Positions 54,600-61,382 of a stretch of DNA of 64,000 bases are shown piece after piece. The notes beneath the pieces are model-generated. The model was not told where the DNA came from. It was given only the letters and a program-made list of their open reading frames with translations, and ran no database searches. The stretch is from Dokdonella_A sp963834755 (GTDB lineage: Bacteria; Pseudomonadota; Gammaproteobacteria; Xanthomonadales; Rhodanobacteraceae): contig CAWICQ010000013.1 in assembly GCA_963834755.1 (NCBI GenBank), forward strand, positions 1 to 64,000, written 5' to 3'. A program made the translations under genes and the position numbers. Position 1 is the stretch's first letter. Each line of letters begins with the position of its first letter.

Positions 54600-55223
54600 T
54601 CAGTCCACCTGCGACTCGAGCGCAAACAAGTCCCCCGTCGCGAACTTCGCATGCACCGGTGCGAAACTCCGACGGTGGATCACACACGGACCGAGGCGTT
54701 CCAACGCCTCGAAATGCTCGGGCGTCGAATAGCCCTTGTGTCGCGCGAATCCGTAACCCGGATGGACGCGGTCCAGCTCGCACATGATGCCGTCGCGGAC
54801 GGTTTTCGCGATGATCGACGCGGCGCTGATCGAAGGTTCTTTCGCATCGCCGTCGACGACCGCGCGAGCGGCGCAGGGCATCGGTTTCGGCAGATGATTG
54901 CCGTCGACGAGTGCGTACGCTGGCGACAGCGATAGCGCGGCGAGCGCGCGTTGCATGCCGAGCATCGTCGCATGGAAGATGTTGTAGCGATCGATCTCGT
55001 CGACGTCGACGGCAACGACCGAGAACGCCAGCGCCGATGCGCGGATCTGGACCGCGAGTCTTGCGCGATCGTTTTCGCAGAGAACCTTCGAATCGGCGAG
55101 GCCGACGATGGGTCTGCGCGGATCGAGAATCACGGCGGCGACCACTACCGGCCCGGCAAGCGGGCCGCGACCGGCCTCGTCGACGCCGGCCAGCGTTTCG
55201 ATCGCATCGGCACCGTGACGCAT
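54600..55223 (-). CDS. rnhB: Ribonuclease HII
   Basis: A 207-residue protein from ATG 55223. Strings: TLAGVDEAGRGPLAGPVVVA with the D-E pair, GLADSKVLCENDRARLAVQI, AYALVDGNHLPKPMPC and SISAASIIAKTVRDGIMCEL. Acidic metal ligands are in place. It removes RNA from RNA-DNA hybrids and single ribonucleotides from DNA. A GTG at 55304 overlaps the upstream sulfatase stop as GTGA and could be the true start, adding 27 residues. Usual neighbours are lpxB and dnaE; here it is separated from both. Confidence 0.95.
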   Translation of the reverse strand: MRHGADAIETLAGVDEAGRGPLAGPVVVAAVILDPRRPIVGLADSKVLCENDRARLAVQIRASALAFSVVAVDVDEIDRYNIFHATMLGMQRALAALSLSPAYALVDGNHLPKPMPCAARAVVDGDAKEPSISAASIIAKTVRDGIMCELDRVHPGYGFARHKGYSTPEHFEALERLGPCVIHRRSFAPVHAKFATGDLFALESQVD

Positions 55224-55300
55224 CGCGCTCTTGCGCAGGCGCTCGATCCAGCGGCGCACGCGCACCGTCGTGTTCGTCGGCGCGAGCGGCTCGACCGCGC

Positions 55301-57034
55301 TCACTCGCGCAGATCCTGCAGCGTGTTGAACACGTAGTCGTGATACGACGCGACCATGTTCATGTCCTTGCAATCAAGATAGCGCCCTTTGCAGCGCTCG
55401 CGCAGCAGTGTGTTGGCCTGATAGAACGCGTCTTTCGGCACGCCGGCGACGTCGAGGACGAGCGCGCCGAGGAACGCGATATCGAGCACAGGGTAGTCGA
55501 ACTTGCGGCGCACGGGAAAGTTCGACTTGATGCTGTAGTACGTGACCATGCTCGAGTTCGGCCCGGCTTCTTTCGGGACTTGCTTCGGAATCGCGTGGAT
55601 GGCGCCATCGAAGGACGGTTGATGATCGCCGAAGTGCATCAGCACCGCGGGTTTGTCGCCGCCGAGCAGGAATTTTTCGAGATCGGCCAGCATCGCATCC
55701 GACTGCTGAAGCCGTTCCAGATAGTTGCCGAGATTCAGGTTGAGCCAGTCGTCGAGGTCCTTCGGCGGAAACTTGCCGGGGAACAGCGGCTTGTCGTAAG
55801 GCGGCGGCAGCTCGGCGAGCGGCGTCATGTGGGGACCGTGCTGATGCAGCGTCAGCATGAATACGAACAACGGTTTGTCCGGATGCACGCGCTTCTCGTC
55901 GGCATAGATGCGCTCGAACACCTTGAGCAGGTCCGCATCCGTGCTCTCCCAGCCGAGACCGTATTCGGTGCCGTCGTAAAACGCATCGAACCCGTAATAG
56001 TCGTAGGCGTTGCGCGCGTTCAGGAAATCGCCGGTCATCGGATACACGGCGATCGCGCGGTAGCCCGCGGCGCGGAACGTGCGCGGCAGCGTGAAGTCGA
56101 CGCGCGGCGCGAGGTTGTACGGCGCGTACAGTCCGGCGGCGCCGAACAGCGTGTGCGCCAGTCCAGTCATCACCGCGAACTCGCTGGTCCAGGTGCCGCC
56201 GCCGAACGTGTGCACCGTAAGGAGGCCGTGGGCGCGCGTGTTGCGGTCGGCCTCGAACATCGGGAGCTTGCAGACCGGAATCGTGCACGCCTTGAGGATG
56301 CGCGGATCGAACGTGCTTTCCTCGAGAATCGCGACGACGTCGGGCTTGCTCGCCGGCGCGAGCAGCGGGCGTTCGACCTTCCAGCTGATGGTGTGATCGA
56401 TCTTCGCGGGAATCGCCGGTCGGGTTACGACGGTGTCGTTGAACGAGGTGAAGAAGTCGGTGAGGAAACTGCGATCGTTGATCGTGATCCACATCGGCTT
56501 GTTGAAGATGTCCTCGAATGGCCCGGTCGGCGCGAGGCTGACCAGCAGCAGCACGGCAGCGGCCAGCGTTCCGAGCACGCGCACGATGCCGCGCACCGCG
56601 CGCGGTCGATCGCGCAGCAGCGAGGGCGGTTCACCGAAAAACGCGACGAGCAGGAGCGCAGGAATCAGGATGACCGCAGTGAGCGTCGCGCCGAGCAGGA
56701 ACGGGTAGCGCGCGATCACGCCGATCGTGTCGCGATTGACGAAGTATTCGAGATCCGGCGCGAGCACCGGTGTCGTGAGGTAGATGAACTTGAGCGCGCC
56801 GGCAATTTCGATCGCGCCGAAGCCGAGCGCGGCGACCAGCAGCGCAAACGCGGTGCGCGCGGTTGCGAACAAGACCACCAGCGCCGTCAGCAGCACCAGC
56901 GTCGCGGCAAACCCCTTTTCCGGCCAGGTGTGCTCAGTCAGCGGTCCGAACGCGAGCAGCGCGACGAAGAGCACCAGCGCGAAAATTCGCAACATGCGCA
57001 CGCGGCGCGATGGCGTTCCGATTCGGCTCAGCAT
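55301..57034 (-). CDS. LTA-synthase/phosphoglycerol-transferase-like sulfatase-fold membrane protein
   Basis: A 577-residue protein. The N-terminal 190 residues hold about five membrane segments (IFALVLFVALLAFGPL, TLVLLTALVVLFATARTAFA, FLLGATLTAVILIPALLLVA, VLGTLAAAVLLLVSLAP). The large periplasmic domain has the sulfatase-fold strings DVVAILEESTFDPRILKACT (Thr as likely nucleophile), HTFGGGTWTSEFAVMTGLAH, MLTLHQHGPHMTPL and AVLMHFGDHQPSF with metal-binding His/Asp. In Gram-negatives such enzymes add phosphoglycerol or phosphoethanolamine to glucans or envelope lipids. It lies between lpxB (66 bp) and rnhB (GTGA contact), so an envelope role is likely. Alternative start at 56995. Confidence 0.85.
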   Translation of the reverse strand: MLSRIGTPSRRVRMLRIFALVLFVALLAFGPLTEHTWPEKGFAATLVLLTALVVLFATARTAFALLVAALGFGAIEIAGALKFIYLTTPVLAPDLEYFVNRDTIGVIARYPFLLGATLTAVILIPALLLVAFFGEPPSLLRDRPRAVRGIVRVLGTLAAAVLLLVSLAPTGPFEDIFNKPMWITINDRSFLTDFFTSFNDTVVTRPAIPAKIDHTISWKVERPLLAPASKPDVVAILEESTFDPRILKACTIPVCKLPMFEADRNTRAHGLLTVHTFGGGTWTSEFAVMTGLAHTLFGAAGLYAPYNLAPRVDFTLPRTFRAAGYRAIAVYPMTGDFLNARNAYDYYGFDAFYDGTEYGLGWESTDADLLKVFERIYADEKRVHPDKPLFVFMLTLHQHGPHMTPLAELPPPYDKPLFPGKFPPKDLDDWLNLNLGNYLERLQQSDAMLADLEKFLLGGDKPAVLMHFGDHQPSFDGAIHAIPKQVPKEAGPNSSMVTYYSIKSNFPVRRKFDYPVLDIAFLGALVLDVAGVPKDAFYQANTLLRERCKGRYLDCKDMNMVASYHDYVFNTLQDLRE

Positions 57035-57100
57035 GCGGTGCTCTTCACCGAATCATCGTGCGCATGTGCCGTGCCGGCGTCAATGCGCAGTGCAGCGCGG

Positions 57101-58396
57101 TCAAGGTGCGCGATCCGGGCGATGGGCGCCGATCAACTCGGCGATCGCGGAGGCCGCGGAGCGGCTGGCATCGCGCCGCAGTTCGAGATGCAGATGACGA
57201 TACTCGGCGAGCAACGCCAATGGCGGTCTGCGTTGGACGAGCGCGGGGAGCAGCGCATCGGCAAGCGCCTCGGGCGTGCAGGCATCCTGCATCAGTTCGG
57301 GCACCAGATCGCGGCCGGCGAGCACATTCGGCAACGAATAGCGCTCGGTTTCGAGCATCCCGAGGCCCGTGACCATGCGATAGGTCAACGACGAGATCCG
57401 GTATGCGACCACCATCGGCCGCTTCGCCAGCATCGCTTCGAGCGCCGCGGTTCCCGACGCGAGCAGGATCGCGTCCGCGGCGATCATCGCTTCGTGGGCC
57501 TGGCCGTCGAGCAATGTCACGGGATTCGAGATTCGGGATCCGGCATTCGAAGCCGCAGCGTCGGTCGCGTGACCGGCGGTTCTGGATCCCGAATCCCGAA
57601 TCCCGAATCCCGCTTTCTTCAGCTCCGCTTCGAACGCCAACCGACACGCCGCATTCGCCATCGGCGCGAGCACGCGCAGGTTCGGGAGTCGTTGCTGCAG
57701 TCGTCTCACCGCGCCGATGAAATCCGCGGCGAGGCGCCGCACTTCGTCGAGCCGACTGCCGGGCAGGAGCGCAAGTACAGGCACGTCGGCGGACAAGCCG
57801 AACGCCGCGCGAGCGGTTGCCCGGTCGGGATCGATCGGAAATGCGTCGGCGAGTGGATGACCGACGAACACGGCATTCACGCCGTGTCGCGCATAGATCT
57901 CCGGCTCGAATGGAAACAGGCACAGCACGAGATCGGCGCTGCGACCGATCGTGCGGGCTCTTTTCGCGCGCCAGGCCCAGATCGATGGACTGACGTAGTG
58001 CACGGTGCGGATGCCGGCGGCTTTGAGTTTGCGCTCGAGTCCGAAATTGAAATCCGGTGCGTCGATGCCGATGAAGGCATCCGGACGGAACGCCAGCACG
58101 TGCCGCCGCACGTCGCCACGCAGCGCGAGCAGTCGCGGCAGGTGCTTCACCACTTCGGCGAGCCCCATGACCGCGAGTTCGTCCGCGGCGTGCCACGTTT
58201 CGAGTCCGGCCGCTTGCATGCGCGGTCCGCCGACACCGGCGAATACTGCGTGCGGCCAGCGCTCGCGCAGCGCAACGATCAGTCCGGCGCCGAGCAGATC
58301 ACCGGAGGTTTCGCCGGCGACGAGTGCGAAGCGCGGAGAGCCGGGATTGGAAAAGCCCGGATTCGGGATTCGGGATTCGGGATGTGGCGCGGACAT
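57101..58396 (-). CDS. lpxB: Lipid-A-disaccharide synthase with repeat-derived N-terminus and internal insert
   Basis: The GT19 enzyme that joins UDP-diacylglucosamine and lipid X. Core strings: FALVAGETSGDLLGAGLIVA, GVGGPRMQAAGLETWHAADE, LAVMGLAEVVKHLPRLLALR, HYVSPSIWAWRAKRARTIGR, VNAVFVGHPLADAFPID, LLPGSRLDEVRRL and ILLASGTAALEAMLAKRPMV. Two parts are odd. Residues 1-21 before FALVAGETSGD are Pro/Ser/Asn-rich and come from an ATTCGGG-type repeat. About 30 residues around GFGIRDSGSRTAG between AFEAELKKA and VTLLDGQAHEAM come from another copy. The reading frame stays open through both (431 residues; usual about 380-390). The ATG at 58396 lies in the loop of an inverted repeat. Confidence 0.93.
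   Translation of the reverse strand: MSAPHPESRIPNPGFSNPGSPRFALVAGETSGDLLGAGLIVALRERWPHAVFAGVGGPRMQAAGLETWHAADELAVMGLAEVVKHLPRLLALRGDVRRHVLAFRPDAFIGIDAPDFNFGLERKLKAAGIRTVHYVSPSIWAWRAKRARTIGRSADLVLCLFPFEPEIYARHGVNAVFVGHPLADAFPIDPDRATARAAFGLSADVPVLALLPGSRLDEVRRLAADFIGAVRRLQQRLPNLRVLAPMANAACRLAFEAELKKAGFGIRDSGSRTAGHATDAAASNAGSRISNPVTLLDGQAHEAMIAADAILLASGTAALEAMLAKRPMVVAYRISSLTYRMVTGLGMLETERYSLPNVLAGRDLVPELMQDACTPEALADALLPALVQRRPPLALLAEYRHLHLELRRDASRSAASAIAELIGAHRPDRAP
57519..57612. repeat. ATTCGGG-type inverted repeat inside lpxB
   Basis: The left arm (57519-57550) has GGGATTCGAGATTCGGGATC; the right arm (57582-57612) has GGATCCCGAATCCCGAATCC. It is translated in frame within lpxB. Same family as 58347-58514. 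Confidence 0.85.
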
Positions 58397-58514
58397 GGCG
58401 CGAGCGCGGCGTGTGGCGTTTCAGCGAATTGGCACAGCGTGGGTTCGGCAAAGCGCCTCATGCATGGGTACGGCGACATCCCGAATCCCGAATCCCGAAT
58501 CCCGGCTTTTCCAA
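58347..58514. repeat. Long inverted repeat (ATTCGGG family) spanning the start of lpxB
   Basis: The arms 58347-58385 and 58476-58514 are near-perfect inverted copies of about 38 bp, beginning TTGGAAAAGCCCGGATTCGG and ending ACATCCCGAATCCCG on the other side. The loop of about 90 bp contains the lpxB start codon. It fills the lpxA-lpxB gap. Confidence 0.88.
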
Positions 58515-58524
58515 CCTCGGCTTT

Positions 58525-59300
58525 TCACCGCACCAGCGCCCGCTCGCCGCGTTCGATGAAATCGAGCATTGCCGCCACGTCCTCGCTGTCGGCGGCGAGT
58601 GCAGCCAGCTCGCTGCGCGCTTCGGCGAACGGACGGTTGCCGAGATACAACGTGCGGTACGCGCGCTTGATTGCGCCGATGCGCGCGGCGTCGAAACCGC
58701 GGCGCTTCAATCCTTCGGAGTTGATCCCGCGCGGACGGCCGTAATCCGCCGCCATCATCACGAACGGCGGCACGTCGCCGTTGACGAGGCATCCCATGCC
58801 GATGAACGCGTGCGCGCCGATGCGGCAGAACTGGTGTACGCCGGAAAAGCCCGAAAGGATCGCGTAGTCGCCGATCGTGACGTGGCCGGCGAGCGTCGCG
58901 TTATTGGAAAAGATCGTGTGATTTCCGACGACGCAATCGTGTGCGACGTGCACGTAGGCCATGATCCAGTTGTCGTCGCCGATGCGCGTTGCGCCGCCGC
59001 CCTCGCCGGTGCCGCGGTTCAACGTGACGAATTCGCGGATCAGGTTGCGGTCGCCGATGATGGAGTTCGCTGCGTTCTCCGCCGAATTTCTTGTCCTGCG
59101 GAATCGCGCCGATCGACGCGAACTGGAAGATGCGATTGTCGCGGCCGATGCGCGTCGCGCCTTCGATGACGACGTGCGGCCCGATCGAAGTGCCTGCGCC
59201 GATATCGACGTCGGCGCCGATGATGCTGTAGGCGCCGATGCCGACATCGGCGCGCGATCCTGGCGGCCGGATCGACGATCGCGGTCGGGTGAATCGTCAC
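58525..59300 (-). CDS. lpxA: UDP-N-acetylglucosamine acyltransferase, two +1 frameshifts
   Basis: First enzyme of lipid A synthesis, a left-handed beta-helix trimer. It starts at GTG 59300 (VTIHPTAIVDPAARIA), overlapping the fabZ stop as GTGA. The frame breaks at about 59246-59256 and again at 59058-59066; removing one base at each gives DVGIGAYSIIGADVDIGAG, then IGAIPQDKKFGGERSE, then IIGDRNLIREFVTLNRGTGE. The last piece, from about 59060 to 58525, is in one frame: MAYVHVAHDCVVGNHTIFSN with the catalytic His region, and IGMGCLVNGDVPPFVMM. An essential gene in most Gram-negatives, so real inactivation is unlikely. Confidence 0.92.
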
Positions 59301-59767
59301 CCGGCCACCTCGGCGCACAGCATCTCGGCTTCGGCGGCGATGCTGCCTTCGACCATCGCCTTGCACCAGAACAGGCTCATGTTGCGCATCGTGCGTTTGT
59401 GTTCGACCTCGAGCGAGAGCTGATCGCCCGGGACGACAACGCGGTTGAAACGCGCGTTGTCGACCTTGACCAGGTAGAACACCACCGGCACGTTCGCGTC
59501 GTGCGGCACCGAGAGCTTGATCAGCACGCCGCAGGCCTGCGCCATCGCCTCGATGATCAGCACGCCGGGCATGACCGGATGACCGGGGAAATGGCCCTGG
59601 AAGAACGGCTCGTTGATGGTGACGTTCTTGATCGCGGTCAGGCGTTTGCCGCGCTCGAACGCGATGACGCGATCGATCAGGAGGAATGGAAAGCGATGCG
59701 GCAGCATCGCGGCGATGCGTTCCACATCGATGGGCAGCTCGACGCCGCCGTGATCCTTGTCGGTCAT
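59297..59767 (-). CDS. fabZ: 3-hydroxyacyl-ACP dehydratase FabZ
   Basis: A 156-residue hotdog-fold enzyme: IAAMLPHRFPFLLIDRVIAF, NEPFFQGHFPGHPVMPGVLI-IEAMAQACGVL with catalytic His and Glu, and FNRVVVPGDQLSLEVEHKRT. It dehydrates beta-hydroxyacyl-ACP in fatty-acid synthesis. Start overlaps the lpxD stop (ATGA) and stop overlaps the lpxA start (GTGA), so the genes are translationally coupled. Confidence 0.97.
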   Translation of the reverse strand: MTDKDHGGVELPIDVERIAAMLPHRFPFLLIDRVIAFERGKRLTAIKNVTINEPFFQGHFPGHPVMPGVLIIEAMAQACGVLIKLSVPHDANVPVVFYLVKVDNARFNRVVVPGDQLSLEVEHKRTMRNMSLFWCKAMVEGSIAAEAEMLCAEVAG

Positions 59768-60783
59768 GATTCGGGTTCCCTGCTGGCGGCGCCGGCGCGC
59801 CGCACGAATTCATCAAGATGCTTGAAGCGCGCTGCGTTGCGGCGCCATTGACGGTTGTCCTGGATCGGCGTTCCCGACGAATATTCGCCGGCCTCGCGCA
59901 GCGAATGGGTGACCAGACTCATCGCGGTCACGGTGACGCGGTCGGCGATTTCCAGATGGCCCAGTATGCCAGCGCCGCCGCCGATCAGGCAGTAACGGCC
60001 GATGCGCGCGCTGCCGGCGACGGCGGAGCAGCCGGCCATCGCGGTGTGCGCGCCGATGAAGACGTTGTGCGCGATCTGGATCTGGTTGTCGAGGCGCACG
60101 TCCTCTTCGATCACGGTATCGCCGAGCGCGCCGCGGTCGATGGTGGTGTTGGCGCCGATCTCGCTGTCGTCGCCGATGACGACGCCGCCGAGTTGCGGGA
60201 CTTTTTCCCAATGATCCTTGGCGAACGCGATGCCGAAACCGTCGGCGCCGATCACCGCGCCGGGATGTACGAGCACGCGTTTGCCGAGCGTCACGTCCTG
60301 CACCAGCGTGACGCGCGCGACGAGGCGCGCCTGCGCGCCGATGCGGCATCCGCGACCAACGATGCAGTGTGGTCCGAGCACCGCGCCGTCGCCGATTTCT
60401 GCATCGGTGTCGATCACGCAGAATGCGCCGATCGATGCGGATGCGGCGATGCGCGCGCCTGCGCCGACGATCGCGCTCGGATGCGCACCGGCTGTCGCGG
60501 CGGGAACCTTTTCGTAGAGCGCGGCGATGCGTGCGAACGCGACGTAGGGATCGTCGGCGATCAGCGTGGCGGCCTTGCAGCCATCGGCGTCTGCGGCGCG
60601 CAGCACGATCGCATCGGCGCCGGTCGACGCGAGCTGCGCGCGATAGCGCGGATTGGCAAGAAAGCCGAGTTGCCCAGCCGTTGCATTCGACAGCGTGGCG
60701 ACGCCGCGGATCGGCGTCGCGGGATCGCCGCGCAATTCGAGCGCAAAGCGCGCGGCGATATCGCCCAGGGTGAGCGTGGTCAT
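59764..60783 (-). CDS. lpxD: UDP-3-O-(3-hydroxyacyl)glucosamine N-acyltransferase
   Basis: A 339-residue protein. The N-terminal uridine-binding domain is TLTLGDIAARFALELRGDPA and IRGVATLSNATAGQLGFLAN; the left-handed beta-helix follows: HPSAIVGAGARIAASASIGA, VIGADGFGIAFAKDHWEKVP, TTIDRGALGDTVIEEDVRLD and NQIQIAHNVFIGAHTAMAGC with the catalytic His. It adds the second acyl chain in lipid A synthesis. The start is ATG 60783. The frame is open through ompH upstream, making an apparent fusion; this is most likely due to one extra base in the ompH 3' end. Confidence 0.95.
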   Translation of the reverse strand: MTTLTLGDIAARFALELRGDPATPIRGVATLSNATAGQLGFLANPRYRAQLASTGADAIVLRAADADGCKAATLIADDPYVAFARIAALYEKVPAATAGAHPSAIVGAGARIAASASIGAFCVIDTDAEIGDGAVLGPHCIVGRGCRIGAQARLVARVTLVQDVTLGKRVLVHPGAVIGADGFGIAFAKDHWEKVPQLGGVVIGDDSEIGANTTIDRGALGDTVIEEDVRLDNQIQIAHNVFIGAHTAMAGCSAVAGSARIGRYCLIGGGAGILGHLEIADRVTVTAMSLVTHSLREAGEYSSGTPIQDNRQWRRNAARFKHLDEFVRRAGAASREPES

Positions 60784-61338
60784 GGCGAAGTGCCGGCTGC
60801 GCGCGTTGTATTGCCGCTTCAGTCGCTCGAGCACCTGGTCGGTGATGTCGACGCTCGCGCTTGCATAGACCACCGGGCTCGGCACGATCAGGTCGTAGCC
60901 CTTCTCGCGCGCGAACGCGACGACGGCATCGTTGATCTCGCGCCAGCTCTTGTCGAGCTCCTGATCGCTGCGCGATTTCAGATCGTTGCGCATGCTGTCG
61001 CGGTTGCGCTTGATGGAGCGGTCGAGCGCGTCGATTTCGCGTTTGAGCGCGTCGGCATCGGTGCTCGCCATCGTCGCCGCTTCGCGCTGCTGACGATCGC
61101 GCAGATCCTGCAGGCGCTTCTCGTCGGCCTTGAGCGAGGCATCGCGCGGAGCGAACTCCTTCTCGAGCTTCTGCCTTCCGGCGACGACTTGCGGTGCGTT
61201 GTCGAGCAGTCGTTTCATGTCGACATAGCCGATACGTGTGGTCGGCGCCGTCTGCGCCGACACGACACCCTGCAGCGCGAACGCGAATACCAGCACCAGC
61301 GCGCGAACGATGTCTCGTGCTTGTGCGGGGCCGGTCAC
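60780..61338 (-). CDS. ompH: OmpH/Skp-like periplasmic chaperone, 3' end read through into lpxD
   Basis: About 185 residues: signal peptide (VRALVLVFAFALQGVVSAQ), then IGYVDMKRLLDNAPQVVAGR and a long coiled-coil arm (LQDLRDRQQREAATMAS, REIDALDRSIKRNRDSM), ending GYDLIVPSPVVYASASVDIT and DQVLERLK. Skp holds unfolded outer-membrane proteins for BamA. As written the frame continues into lpxD with no stop. Shifting +1 after DQVLERLK gives a short tail ending in a TGA at 60780-60782 that overlaps the lpxD start as ATGA. The length 559 is one more than a multiple of 3, as expected for one extra base. Confidence 0.88.
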
Positions 61339-61382
61339 GCGTCGCTCTCCTCGGCTAGCCGATTCATCCTCTCCCGGTCAGC

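Noticed and set aside
54911..58744. 1,277-residue plus-strand open frame across rnhB, the sulfatase and lpxB
   Set aside because: Arg/His/Gln-rich composition with no motif; it mirrors well-supported genes on the other strand.
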